Shown: positions 1 through 6,386, counted from the first letter of the stretch. The stretch is DNA of 11,446 nt from an uncultured Acetatifactor sp. (GCA_910586435.1 CAJUGT010000067.1:1-11446); one strand, 5' to 3'. Numbers and translations: made by a program. The notes: generated by a model from the sequence alone, not told the origin.

Positions 1-96
1 TCATGAAATTTGCTCTCGTGTACCTTCGCAACCTCACCTGTCCAGCTAAATATTTTTAATAATTAGATTGACATTTCTTAGCTGGACTATTTTAAG
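1..96 (+). repeat. Direct repeat copy 1: promoter/operator-like module
   Basis: First of two copies of a 96-bp module; the second starts 189 bp later with no indels, and about 79 of 96 positions match by my count. The first 20 bases are identical in both. The copy contains a 10-bp inverted repeat, GTCCAGCTAA (40-49) and TTAGCTGGAC (78-87). A perfect TTGACA (68-73) stands 17 bp before TTTAAG (91-96), so the right arm of the inverted repeat lies between a possible -35 and -10. Conserved blocks alternate with freely changed bases, which suggests selected sites. The window begins inside or at the edge of this copy, so more copies may lie upstream. A regulatory role is inferred; a fragment of a mobile element is the alternative. 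Confidence 0.6.
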
Positions 97-171
97 TCGC
101 TGCCAGGCGGCGCTAAAAGGTGTGGTTCCTTGGCGCATACAGGAGAGACAAATTTCATTCGGAAGTACCCA

Positions 172-191
172 GAGACACTAAGTAGTGTCTC
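172..191. repeat. Short perfect palindrome between the repeat copies
   Basis: GAGACACTA (172-180) and TAGTGTCTC (183-191) form a perfect 9-bp inverted repeat with a 2-bp centre. The palindrome runs into the first bases of repeat copy 2. No T-run follows on either side, so it does not look like a terminator. It could be a dimer-protein binding site or an element boundary. Nothing in the sequence decides between these. Confidence 0.5.
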
Positions 192-285
192 ATGAAATTT
201 GCTCTCGTGCGTCTTTGCGCTCCCACCTGTCCAGCTAAACATTTATAATAAATGGCTTGACATTTCTAAGCTGGACTGATGTAAG
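190..285 (+). repeat. Direct repeat copy 2: promoter/operator-like module
   Basis: Second copy of the 96-bp module. It keeps the identical 20-bp head (190-209), the inverted repeat GTCCAGCTAA (229-238) with TAAGCTGGAC (267-276, one mismatch in the pairing), and TTGACA (257-262) followed after 17 bp by TGTAAG (280-285). Similarity to copy 1 stops at about 285, so the module ends just after the -10-like hexamer. Being the copy nearest the phospholipase-like gene, it could start a long leader transcript for it, but the -10 match is only four of six. Confidence 0.6.
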
Positions 286-485
286 AGTGTCATCCTTATA
301 TATCGACTTTTCTTTGCTTCTAAGTTTAATCAAAAAACAGATAAAATACAAGCGTTTTTGTCGCCACATTTAAACTTTTCCGACTTTATTATGAATTTAT
401 CCAGATTTCTTTATAATTTTTTTCATTTTCTATCGGGTTAAATTTTGAAAGTATTGTTATACTTATCTTGTCCCAGAGGAAAGTT
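286..485 (+). promoter_or_regulatory. AT-rich leader upstream of the phospholipase-like gene
   Basis: This stretch is very AT-rich and holds no credible gene. A perfect TATAAT occurs at 412-417, but 17 bp upstream of it there is only a poor -35 (TTATGA, 389-394). A TATACT lies at about 458-463. A promoter for the downstream gene is therefore likely somewhere here but cannot be placed with confidence. No terminator or RNA structure stands out. Confidence 0.3.
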
Positions 486-500
486 ATGACAGTGGGACAG

Positions 501-506
501 GGAGGG
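501..506 (+). promoter_or_regulatory. Ribosome binding site deciding the phospholipase-like start
   Basis: GGAGGG sits 6 bp before ATG 513 and is the best Shine-Dalgarno sequence in this leader. A second acceptable site, AGAGG at 475-479, precedes ATG 486 in the same frame and would add nine residues. The 513 start is preferred because the resulting N-terminus places a conserved histidine at residue 6. Confidence 0.6.
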
Positions 507-512
507 AAAAGT

Positions 513-1304
513 ATGCAATTTACGGATCATAAGCTATTGTCAGAATGTCTGATAAAAAATATTGGATGCAGAGAACTGGAGGAATATCATCATTGGTTTG
601 TTCTGGGCTCCATGCTGCCGGACGCAAACTTGTTCTCTTATCTGGAAGGGGTTCTGAAAGGATATCCGTTTCAAATGCATTTTACGGCAAACGCGTCTGC
701 CAGGATACAAAAGATGATACGAAGACTGATAGGAAAGAAAAGGTTTACATGGCTGGACTACTACAGAATGGGGGTACTCACACATTATCTGGCAGATTCC
801 TTCACATTTCCTCACAATGAAATTTTTCAGGGAACTATGATGGAACATGCGGTGTATGAAGGGAAAATATTGCATCCCCTATTAAAATGCGCAGTAGTGC
901 AGGAGATTTCGGGAGTGGGTACCGGAAGAATGGATACCGAAAGAGCGGATATCGGAAGAGTGGATACCGAAAGAGCGGACATCGGAAGAGTGGATACCAA
1001 AAGAGCGGACATCGGAAGAGTGGATACCAAAAGAGCGGACATTGGAAGAGTAGATACCGAAAGAGCGGACGTCGGAAGAGTAGATACCAAAAGAGCGGAT
1101 ACCAAAAGAATGGACATCGGAAGAGTGGACGACCCATGGGAATTATGGAAAAAAGCACATGGGGAATACCTCAGAAAAGAACCGTCTCCACAAAATGATA
1201 TTTACTACATTATCTCCATATGTGGGCAAATATGCGGGCATCTGCTTCCCTCAAAGGAGCCTGTTATGTTTGAAAATCCGCTGCCGGATATATTATTACA
1301 ATGA
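513..1304 (+). CDS. Zinc-dependent phospholipase C-like protein with internal 10-residue repeats
   Basis: Predicted 263-residue cytoplasmic protein of the zinc-dependent phospholipase C (PF00882-like) fold. In the secreted Bacillus enzyme, His, Asp and Glu side chains hold three zinc ions. Candidate equivalents here are His6, Asp37 (in LPD), His56, His91 and Asp95 (THYLAD), His101 (FPH), and His112 with Glu116 (HAVYE). The spacings 91-95-101 and 112-116 match the family. No signal peptide is visible and the N-terminal Trp ligand of the secreted enzymes is missing, so substrate and activity are unknown; many intracellular relatives are annotated only by fold. Residues 138-206 are a charged tandem repeat inserted before the last helical part (residues 207-263), making about a quarter of the protein. 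Without it the protein would be about 194 residues. In-frame ATG 486 and TTG 468 are possible earlier starts. Confidence 0.8.
   Translation: MQFTDHKLLSECLIKNIGCRELEEYHHWFVLGSMLPDANLFSYLEGVLKGYPFQMHFTANASARIQKMIRRLIGKKRFTWLDYYRMGVLTHYLADSFTFPHNEIFQGTMMEHAVYEGKILHPLLKCAVVQEISGVGTGRMDTERADIGRVDTERADIGRVDTKRADIGRVDTKRADIGRVDTERADVGRVDTKRADTKRMDIGRVDDPWELWKKAHGEYLRKEPSPQNDIYYIISICGQICGHLLPSKEPVMFENPLPDILLQ
924..1130 (+). repeat. 30-bp in-frame tandem repeat, about 7 copies
   Basis: A 30-bp unit encodes the ten residues GRVDTERADI, repeated about 6.9 times with small changes (E/K at position 6, V/M at position 3, I/V at position 10). The sixth copy carries an extra TKRMDI-type segment, suggesting unequal recombination. 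Copies are near identical at DNA level, with recurring words such as CGGAAGAG and CCAAAAGAG, which implies recent expansion. Because the unit is a multiple of three, copy changes keep the reading frame. The same tract stays open on other frames, which produces spurious antisense ORFs. Confidence 0.95.
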
Positions 1305-1343
1305 GAGTAGGGAATAGCGCATTCAGTGAAATTTACTGCCCCA

Positions 1344-1368
1344 GACTTCGGTTTTGCCGAGTTTTTCT
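1344..1368 (+). terminator. Probable Rho-independent terminator
   Basis: ACT and CGG (1345-1351, one bulged T) pair with CCG and AGT (1357-1362) around a TTTTG loop. The stem runs directly into a T-run ending at 1368. It lies 40 bp after the phospholipase-like gene and about 50 bp before the P-type ATPase gene. The stem is short (6 bp), so termination may be partial. Confidence 0.5.
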
Positions 1369-1417
1369 ATAATCATCAAAACGAAAATTGGCATAATGCC
1401 GGAAAGAGGACAAGGTT

Positions 1418-4357
1418 GTGGAAATAAAATATTCTGAAGATAAGACAACCCGGGAAAATGAAGAACATACGGAAGAGCATCCCTGCCGGGAAAGTGAAGA
1501 AGGTCTTGAGGAGCATTCCTGCCGGGAAGGCGAAGAACAACTGGAGGAGTATCCCAGCCGGGAAAGCGAAGACCGTCCGGAAGAGCATTTCTGCCGGGAA
1601 GGCGAAGACCGTTCGGAAGAGCATCCCAGCCGGGACAGCGAAGAATATCCAGAAAGCGGCGCTTGCCCTGTGGGGCTGACAATTCAAGAGGTGAATGAAA
1701 GGATAGAACAGGGGCAGGTAAACAGGGTTCATATTACAACGGATAAAAGTGTATGGAAAATTATACAGTCAAATGCCCTGACATATTTTAATTTGATTTT
1801 CCTGATAATAGCAATATTGTTATGTCTGGTTGGGTCGTATAGGAATCTTACTTTCCTTCCGGTGGTGATAATCAATACTGTGGTGGGGATTGTGCAGGAG
1901 CTGCGGGCAAAACGTACACTGGATAAAATGAATATGTTAAATGCGCCCCATTCCATAGTTGTCAGGGATGGTACCCAATCTCAAATCTTATCAGAAGATT
2001 TGGTTAGGGATGACTGTGTTTTACTGCGGGCAGGGAATCAGATTTGCGCAGATGCTGTTGTGGCACAGGGAAGTATTTATGTAAATGAAGCTTTGCTCAC
2101 CGGGGAAGCGGAGGAGATTAAAAAAGAGGTTGGTGACAAGCTGTTGTCTGGAAGTTTTGTTGTATCAGGACAATGTTATGCCAAAATGGAATGTGTGGGA
2201 AAGGACTCTTATATTTCCAGGCTTACAGCGGAGGCGAAAGCTATGGGAGAAGGGGAGCAGTCGGGGATGCTGCGCTCTTTGAACCAGTTGGTAAAATGGG
2301 TGGGCATTATTATAATACCGGTTGGGGCTATTTTATTTGCGCAGGCTTATTATGTGAATGAGGAGACTTTTAAAACCAGTATTGTATCCATGATTGCGGC
2401 AATAATCGGAATGATTCCGGAAGGGCTTTATTTGCTTACCACAGTTTCTCTGGCGCTGGGAACTATAAGGCTGGGGCAGGAACAGGTTCTTCTGCATGGC
2501 ATGAAGAGTATTGAAACTCTGGCAAGAGTGGACGTTCTCTGCGTGGATAAAACAGGGACAATTACTGAGCCGGGCATGTGTGTGGAGCAGATAGTGACCA
2601 GTGGCGAGAATCCGGAAGGACAGATGAAACTCCCGGAACTGGAACATTTGCTGGCGGAGTATTCCTCAGCCATACAGGATGATAATATGACAATAAAAGC
2701 CATACGGGAGTATGTTGCGGCGTTGCCTTTGGTGGCAGAGAAAAGGAAGGATATAAAGTCCGTTCCGTTTTCTTCTACCCGAAAATACAGCATGGTGTCT
2801 TTTAAGGATGAAAGTTATATTTTGGGGGCGCCGGAGTCTGTGATGGGAGCACAATACTATAAAGTGGAATCGGAAATTGCCCCTTTTCTGGAAAAAGGCT
2901 ATCGCATTCTGATGTTGGGGAAAATACAAGGGAATAAGAGCTTAGACAATGGAACCAAAGAAGACGCACTGTACATAGAAGAGTTATCTGAAAGAGACGC
3001 ACTGCCCGAAGGAGAAGAGTTGTCCCAAAGAGAGGCGCTGCCCGAAGGAGAAGAGTTATCCAAGAGAGATGCACTGCCCGAAGGAGAAGAGTTGTCCCAA
3101 AGAGAGGCACTATCCGAAGGAGAAGAGCTGTCCAAGAGAGAGGCACTATCCGAAGGAGAAGAGTTATCCAAAAGAGAGGCGCTGCCCGAAGGAGAAGAGT
3201 TATCCGAAAGAGACGCCCTATCTAAAGTAGATGTGCCATTCAAAGAAGCGTTCCCCAAAGGAGTAGTCGTCCCTCTGGGATATGTAATTCTTGCGAATCC
3301 CATACGACAAAACGCAAAGGAAACCTTTGATTATTTTAGAAGTCAGGGTGTCGCCATAAAGGTGATTTCAGGGGATCATCCGGCCAGTGTGTCTGAGATT
3401 GCGAAAATGGCAGGAATAGAAAATGCTGATGCGTATATTGACGCAAGTGATTTGCTTACGGAGGAAGAAATAGAAAAGGCCGCAGGGAACTATACAGTTT
3501 TTGGACGTGTCACTCCAAAACAGAAGCAGATGCTAGTGAAGGCAATGCAAAAGGCAGGCCATACGGTGGCCATGACAGGAGATGGGGTAAATGACATTCT
3601 TGCCATGAAGGATGCCGACTGTAGTGTGGCCATGGCCTCCGGCAGTGAAGCCGCAGCTCAGGCGGCGCAGGTTGTCCTTATGGATTCCGATTTTGCTCAT
3701 ATGCCGGAAGTGGTGTTGGAAGGGCGTCGGGTGGTAAATAATATTCAGCGCTCAGCGAGCCTGTTTCTGGTCAAAAATATTTTTTCGCTGTTGCTGGCGG
3801 TATTTTCCGCTGTGTTTGCCATTACATATCCCCTGGAACCATCTCAAGTCTCGCTGATTGGAATGTTTACAATCGGGATTCCGGGATTTTTGCTGGCGCT
3901 GGAGCCAAATAAGAATCGGATAGAAGGGAATTTTATGAAGAATGTTCTGGTAAAGGCGCTCCCGGCAGGCATAACGGATGTGGTGGCCGTAGGTTCCCTT
4001 GTGGTATGTGGCGAAGCTCTTTCATTGCCAAAAACAGATGTTGCTACTGCATCCACCCTGCTTTTGGCCGTGGTAGGATTTATGATACTGGGCAAAATCA
4101 GTCATCCTTTTAATAAGATGAAATACGCCATTCTTGCGGTTAATATTGCAGGCCTGCTCTTCTGTGGCATATTTCTCGGCGAACTGTTTGCTATGAGTGA
4201 AATGTCTGAAATATGTATTCTTCTAATGATTATTTTTGCCTTTGGAGCAGAATCATTTTTCAGGAATTTAACTCTGGCGGCTGACAAACTTAAAGTAGTA
4301 TACGCCAACAGGAAATTATGGCGTGACTGGGTGATATTCAAGATATGGAATGTATGA
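1418..4357 (+). CDS. Cation-transporting P-type ATPase (CtpE-like) with two repeat insertions
   Basis: Predicted 979-residue membrane pump that uses ATP to move a cation. The phosphorylated aspartate is Asp377 in DKTGT; the actuator motif is TGEAE (228-232), the nucleotide-domain motif GAPE (470-473), and the hinge motif GDGVND (721-726). Four membrane helices lie before the P-domain (about 122-163 and 291-350), with PEGL (334-337) in helix 4; about six follow residue 780. PEGL and the overall form recall CtpE-type pumps, for which calcium transport is reported, but the ion here is inferred. The start is GTG 1418, with AGAGGA seven bases upstream. Family-like sequence begins only near residue 86; before it is a repeat-filled acidic tail. 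A second repeat tract (521-604) sits inside the nucleotide-binding domain. Without both tracts the length would be about 800, normal for the family. Confidence 0.9.
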   Translation: MEIKYSEDKTTRENEEHTEEHPCRESEEGLEEHSCREGEEQLEEYPSRESEDRPEEHFCREGEDRSEEHPSRDSEEYPESGACPVGLTIQEVNERIEQGQVNRVHITTDKSVWKIIQSNALTYFNLIFLIIAILLCLVGSYRNLTFLPVVIINTVVGIVQELRAKRTLDKMNMLNAPHSIVVRDGTQSQILSEDLVRDDCVLLRAGNQICADAVVAQGSIYVNEALLTGEAEEIKKEVGDKLLSGSFVVSGQCYAKMECVGKDSYISRLTAEAKAMGEGEQSGMLRSLNQLVKWVGIIIIPVGAILFAQAYYVNEETFKTSIVSMIAAIIGMIPEGLYLLTTVSLALGTIRLGQEQVLLHGMKSIETLARVDVLCVDKTGTITEPGMCVEQIVTSGENPEGQMKLPELEHLLAEYSSAIQDDNMTIKAIREYVAALPLVAEKRKDIKSVPFSSTRKYSMVSFKDESYILGAPESVMGAQYYKVESEIAPFLEKGYRILMLGKIQGNKSLDNGTKEDALYIEELSERDALPEGEELSQREALPEGEELSKRDALPEGEELSQREALSEGEELSKREALSEGEELSKREALPEGEELSERDALSKVDVPFKEAFPKGVVVPLGYVILANPIRQNAKETFDYFRSQGVAIKVISGDHPASVSEIAKMAGIENADAYIDASDLLTEEEIEKAAGNYTVFGRVTPKQKQMLVKAMQKAGHTVAMTGDGVNDILAMKDADCSVAMASGSEAAAQAAQVVLMDSDFAHMPEVVLEGRRVVNNIQRSASLFLVKNIFSLLLAVFSAVFAITYPLEPSQVSLIGMFTIGIPGFLLALEPNKNRIEGNFMKNVLVKALPAGITDVVAVGSLVVCGEALSLPKTDVATASTLLLAVVGFMILGKISHPFNKMKYAILAVNIAGLLFCGIFLGELFAMSEMSEICILLMIIFAFGAESFFRNLTLAADKLKVVYANRKLWRDWVIFKIWNV
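1472..1651 (+). repeat. 36-bp in-frame tandem repeat, N-terminal tail of the ATPase, 5 copies
   Basis: Five 12-residue units of the type EEHPCRESEEGL occupy residues 19-78, with a decayed further copy just before (TTRENEEHT). Units differ mainly at positions 4, 5, 8, 11 and 12, and recurring DNA words are CGGAAGAGCAT and GCCGGGAA. The tail is acidic and predicted cytoplasmic. One cysteine recurs in three of the five copies. It precedes the first recognisable family residues, so it is an extension rather than part of the pump core. Confidence 0.9.
2978..3229 (+). repeat. 36-bp in-frame tandem repeat, nucleotide-binding domain of the ATPase, 7 copies
   Basis: Seven 12-residue units of the type EELSKREALPEG fill residues 521-604. 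A degenerate copy follows (VDVPFKEAFPKG) and a weak trace precedes (TKEDALY), so the expansion probably grew from an existing loop. Copies alternate S/K/Q/E and P/S at fixed positions. The tract lies between the GAPE motif and the conserved sequence leading to the hinge, most likely as a surface loop. Unit length and the EE...RE pattern match the N-terminal repeat of the same protein. Confidence 0.95.
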
Positions 4358-4368
4358 TAAATAAATAT

Positions 4369-4396
4369 TTGCATTCCGTTGGTTATATGCTATAAT
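4369..4396 (+). promoter_or_regulatory. Promoter of glyA
   Basis: TTGCAT (4369-4374) and a perfect TATAAT (4391-4396) are 16 bp apart, and TGC directly before the -10 makes an extended -10. Transcription would start about 50 bp before the glyA ATG. No glycine riboswitch or other leader structure is seen in this short leader. Confidence 0.7.
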
Positions 4397-4453
4397 CATG
4401 AACAAAGATTGTGAATCCCGGAATGGGCACTGGAATAAAAAGGAGGACTGAAA

Positions 4454-5692
4454 ATGTATTCTTTGGATGAAGTACGGAATATAGACCCGGAAATTGCCCG
4501 GGCCATTGAGGACGAACAGGCAAGGCAGAACAGCCATATTGAGCTGATTGCCTCTGAGAACTGGGTGAGCAAAGCAGTGATGGCGGCCATGGGCAGCCCC
4601 CTGACGAATAAATATGCGGAAGGCTATCCGGGGAAGAGGTATTACGGCGGATGTGAGTGTGTGGATGTGGTAGAAAACCTGGCAATTGACAGGGCGAAGG
4701 AACTGTTTGGCTGTGAATATGCCAATGTACAGCCCCATTCCGGCGCACAGGCCAATATGGCGGTGCAGTTTGCGGTCTGTAAGCCCGGCGACACGATTAT
4801 GGGTATGAATTTGGATCATGGCGGGCATCTGACACACGGAAGTCCGGTAAATATGTCGGGCAAGTATTTCAATATTGTACCTTACGGAGTAAATGATGAG
4901 GGCTTTATTGATTATGACAGATTGCGGGAAATTGCTTTGGAGGCAAAGCCCAAGATGATTATCGCAGGTGCGTCAGCCTATGCGCGAACCATTGATTTTA
5001 AGAAGTTCCGTGAAGTCGCCGATGAAGTGGGAGCAGTTTTGATGGTGGATATGGCTCATATTGCCGGCCTTGTGGCGGCAGGACTTCATCCCAGTCCCAT
5101 ACCTTATGCGGATGTAACCACTACCACCACACATAAGACACTGCGGGGACCTCGTGGCGGTATGATTCTGTCCAGCAGCGCCGTGAATGAAAAATACAAC
5201 TTTAACAAAGCCATTTTCCCGGGCATCCAGGGAGGGCCTTTGATGCATGTGATTGCGGCCAAAGCAGTGTGCTTTAAGGAGGCTCTGGGAGAGGAATTTA
5301 AGTCATACCAGAAGAATATCGTTGACAATGCGCAGGCGCTCTGCAAAGGGTTGATGGAGAGAGGAATCCGCATTGTATCAGGGGGTACGGACAACCATCT
5401 GATGCTGGTGAATTTGACGAATTTTGGACTTACGGGCAAGGCAGTGGAAAAAATGCTGGATGCGGCAAACATTACCTGCAACAAGAATACCATTCCAAAT
5501 GATCCCCAATCTCCTTTTGTGACCAGCGGTATACGTCTGGGTACTCCTGCCGTCACTTCCAGAGGAATGAATGCGCAGGATATGGAAAAGATTGCGGAAG
5601 CCATTGCGCTTGTGGTCAAGGGCGGCGAAGAGAAAATATCGGAAGCTCGGGCCATTGTGCAGGTATTGACAGACAAATATCCCCTGGTATAG
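4454..5692 (+). CDS. glyA: Serine hydroxymethyltransferase
   Basis: Predicted 412-residue cytoplasmic, pyridoxal-phosphate enzyme that interconverts serine plus tetrahydrofolate with glycine plus methylene-tetrahydrofolate, the main one-carbon source. The cofactor lysine is Lys228 in the signature TTTTTHKTLRGPRGG, within one residue of the E. coli position (Lys229). Other family marks are IELIASENWVS near the N-terminus, NKYAEGYPGKRYYGG, QPHSGAQAN, and the C-terminal IRLGTPAVTSRGM. Length is normal. AGGAGG (4441-4446) lies seven bases before the ATG. It has its own promoter and is followed by a long non-coding gap, so it appears monocistronic. No truncation or odd residue is seen. Confidence 0.98.
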   Translation: MYSLDEVRNIDPEIARAIEDEQARQNSHIELIASENWVSKAVMAAMGSPLTNKYAEGYPGKRYYGGCECVDVVENLAIDRAKELFGCEYANVQPHSGAQANMAVQFAVCKPGDTIMGMNLDHGGHLTHGSPVNMSGKYFNIVPYGVNDEGFIDYDRLREIALEAKPKMIIAGASAYARTIDFKKFREVADEVGAVLMVDMAHIAGLVAAGLHPSPIPYADVTTTTTHKTLRGPRGGMILSSSAVNEKYNFNKAIFPGIQGGPLMHVIAAKAVCFKEALGEEFKSYQKNIVDNAQALCKGLMERGIRIVSGGTDNHLMLVNLTNFGLTGKAVEKMLDAANITCNKNTIPNDPQSPFVTSGIRLGTPAVTSRGMNAQDMEKIAEAIALVVKGGEEKISEARAIVQVLTDKYPLV

Positions 5693-5727
5693 TAAGGGAG
5701 AACCGTAATGTGCAGGCAGTATGCAAG

Positions 5728-5755
5728 TTGCTTTAAAAATTGGGCATTATATTAT
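5728..5755 (+). promoter_or_regulatory. Possible promoter in the glyA-cyclase gap
   Basis: TTGCTT (5728-5733) is separated by 16 bp from TATTAT (5750-5755), which matches TATAAT at five of six positions. It would start an RNA near 5762 that runs through the string of hairpins up to about 6212. It is the only promoter-like pair seen before these hairpins, but AT-rich sequence makes chance matches common. Confidence 0.35.
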
Positions 5756-5786
5756 AAAGATGTGTTAACATTCAGGTGACACTGCA

Positions 5787-5816
5787 TTCAAGGACTATGG
5801 CAACATAGTCCTTGAA
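5787..5816. terminator. Strong hairpin after glyA, terminator-like
   Basis: A perfect 13-bp stem, TTCAAGGACTATG (5787-5799) with CATAGTCCTTGAA (5804-5816), is capped by the tetraloop GCAA, a GNRA loop that stabilises RNA. The following bases (ACATTTTAC) give only a weak T-run three bases away. It may end glyA transcription about 100 bp after the stop codon, or be the first helix of a structured RNA. Confidence 0.5.
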
Positions 5817-5829
5817 ACATTTTACGCAC

Positions 5830-5955
5830 CCTGGTACATAGATACCGTTCTGTTACTGTGAACGGAGCGGACAGTAACATGGTTCATTGCTGTTTAGACC
5901 CAATTGCACCCGGCGGGGTGCCAAAAATGATTTGCTGACTCCAAACTGTGCCAGG
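5830..5955 (+). other. Branched hairpin cluster
   Basis: CCTGGTACA (5830-5838) can pair with TGTGCCAGG (5947-5955), nine pairs including one G-U. Enclosed are two hairpins: TGTTACTGT (5851-5859) with ACAGTAACA (5871-5879), and GCACCC (5906-5911) with GGGTGC (5916-5921) on a GGCG loop. CCGTTC (5845-5850) with GAACGG (5860-5865) is an alternative that excludes the 9-bp hairpin. No ORF with a ribosome site is present. As RNA this would be a three-way junction, a fold typical of structured RNAs, but it rests on pairing in one sequence only. Confidence 0.45.
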
Positions 5956-5991
5956 ACCAGGTACCTATATTGTAAATCTTGCGGAAACACA

Positions 5992-6170
5992 GGCGTCCGG
6001 GGCATGGGGGGTTACGTGAACGCGCCAGAGGGTGCCCTTAGACCGGAGATGAAATCCAGCGTCTACGAAGGATTGGACACAGTACTTTGTGTGTCCTAGC
6101 CGCAGTTGACGCTTAGTTCATCGGAGGCGTTGCCCGAGCCGAACGTAACCCCCCCCATGCCCCGGACGCC
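5992..6170. repeat. Long inverted repeat with nested inner stems
   Basis: The outer arms are GGCGTCCGGGGCATG (5992-6006) and CATGCCCCGGACGCC (6156-6170), 15 bp perfect. They continue through six G against eight C and then TTACG (6012-6016) with CGTAA (6144-6148). Inside, stems follow in proper order: AACGC (6019-6023) with GCGTT (6127-6131); GATGAA (6048-6053) with TTCATC (6117-6122); AGCGTC (6058-6063) with GACGCT (6108-6113); GGACACA (6075-6081) with TGTGTCC (6090-6096) on an 8-base loop. The arms are far more GC-rich than the neighbouring genes. The layout fits an RNA rod or a palindromic mobile element. Confidence 0.85.
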
Positions 6171-6212
6171 GTCCCTCTCGCTGCCGTCCCTCTCGCTGCC
6201 GTCCCTTTCCCG
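6168..6212. repeat. 15-bp tandem repeat, 3 copies
   Basis: The unit GCCGTCCCTCTCGCT starts at 6168 and 6183, with a third, altered copy from 6198 to 6212. It begins within the last bases of the right arm of the long inverted repeat. It is in a non-coding stretch although the unit is a multiple of three. Read on the minus strand it would encode repeated SERDG, but no ribosome site or gene-like context supports translation. Confidence 0.9.
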
Positions 6213-6280
6213 CCAGGCACTATCAGTTCTGAACAGTGACACAGTTCCCATCAGAGTCCTGTTCGTATCGCAAATTGGTC

Positions 6281-6310
6281 TTGCCATGGCGGCATATTAT
6301 GTGGTAAAAT
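6281..6310 (+). promoter_or_regulatory. Probable promoter of the cyclase/hydrogenase-like operon
   Basis: TTGCCA (6281-6286) and TAAAAT (6305-6310) are 18 bp apart, with TGG before the -10 giving an extended -10 form. The start would be about 70 bp before the cyclase ATG and downstream of the inverted repeat and 15-bp repeats. A TTGACC further down (6335-6340) lacks a correctly spaced -10. Confidence 0.45.
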
Positions 6311-6386
6311 GTAAAAGCAGGTTTTATTCTGTTTTTGACCACAGTGGACGAAATACGATAGAGATTTTTTCGGAAAGAAGGCAGAA

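Larger units (their letters stand above)
5763..6212 (+). ncRNA. Candidate structured non-coding RNA
   Basis: This stretch has no supportable protein but contains, in order, a GNRA-capped 13-bp hairpin, a three-way-junction-like cluster and a 179-bp nested hairpin, all after a promoter-like site at 5728-5755. The downstream cyclase gene has a separate promoter-like site at 6281-6310. I do not recognise a known class: GEMM/c-di-GMP riboswitch, T-box, glycine riboswitch, 6S, tmRNA and RNase P RNA signatures are not apparent. The strand is uncertain because inverted repeats fold on both strands. A non-autonomous mobile element or decayed insertion is a real alternative. Confidence 0.3.

Noticed and set aside
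924..1130. CRISPR array
   Set aside because: The repeats are contiguous with no unique spacers, are in frame within a gene, and no cas gene is present.
827..1158. Antisense ORFs over the phospholipase-like repeat
   Set aside because: They are mirror frames of the 30-bp repeat; the conserved zinc-ligand protein is on the + strand.
2802..3303. Antisense ORFs over the ATPase repeat, including a 134-residue Ser-rich one
   Set aside because: Same cause: a 36-bp period keeps all frames open. They lie fully inside the conserved ATPase gene.
5887..6099. 70-residue + strand ORF in the gap
   Set aside because: It starts with TTG without a ribosome site, runs through the inverted-repeat arm, and shows no family resemblance or domain pattern.
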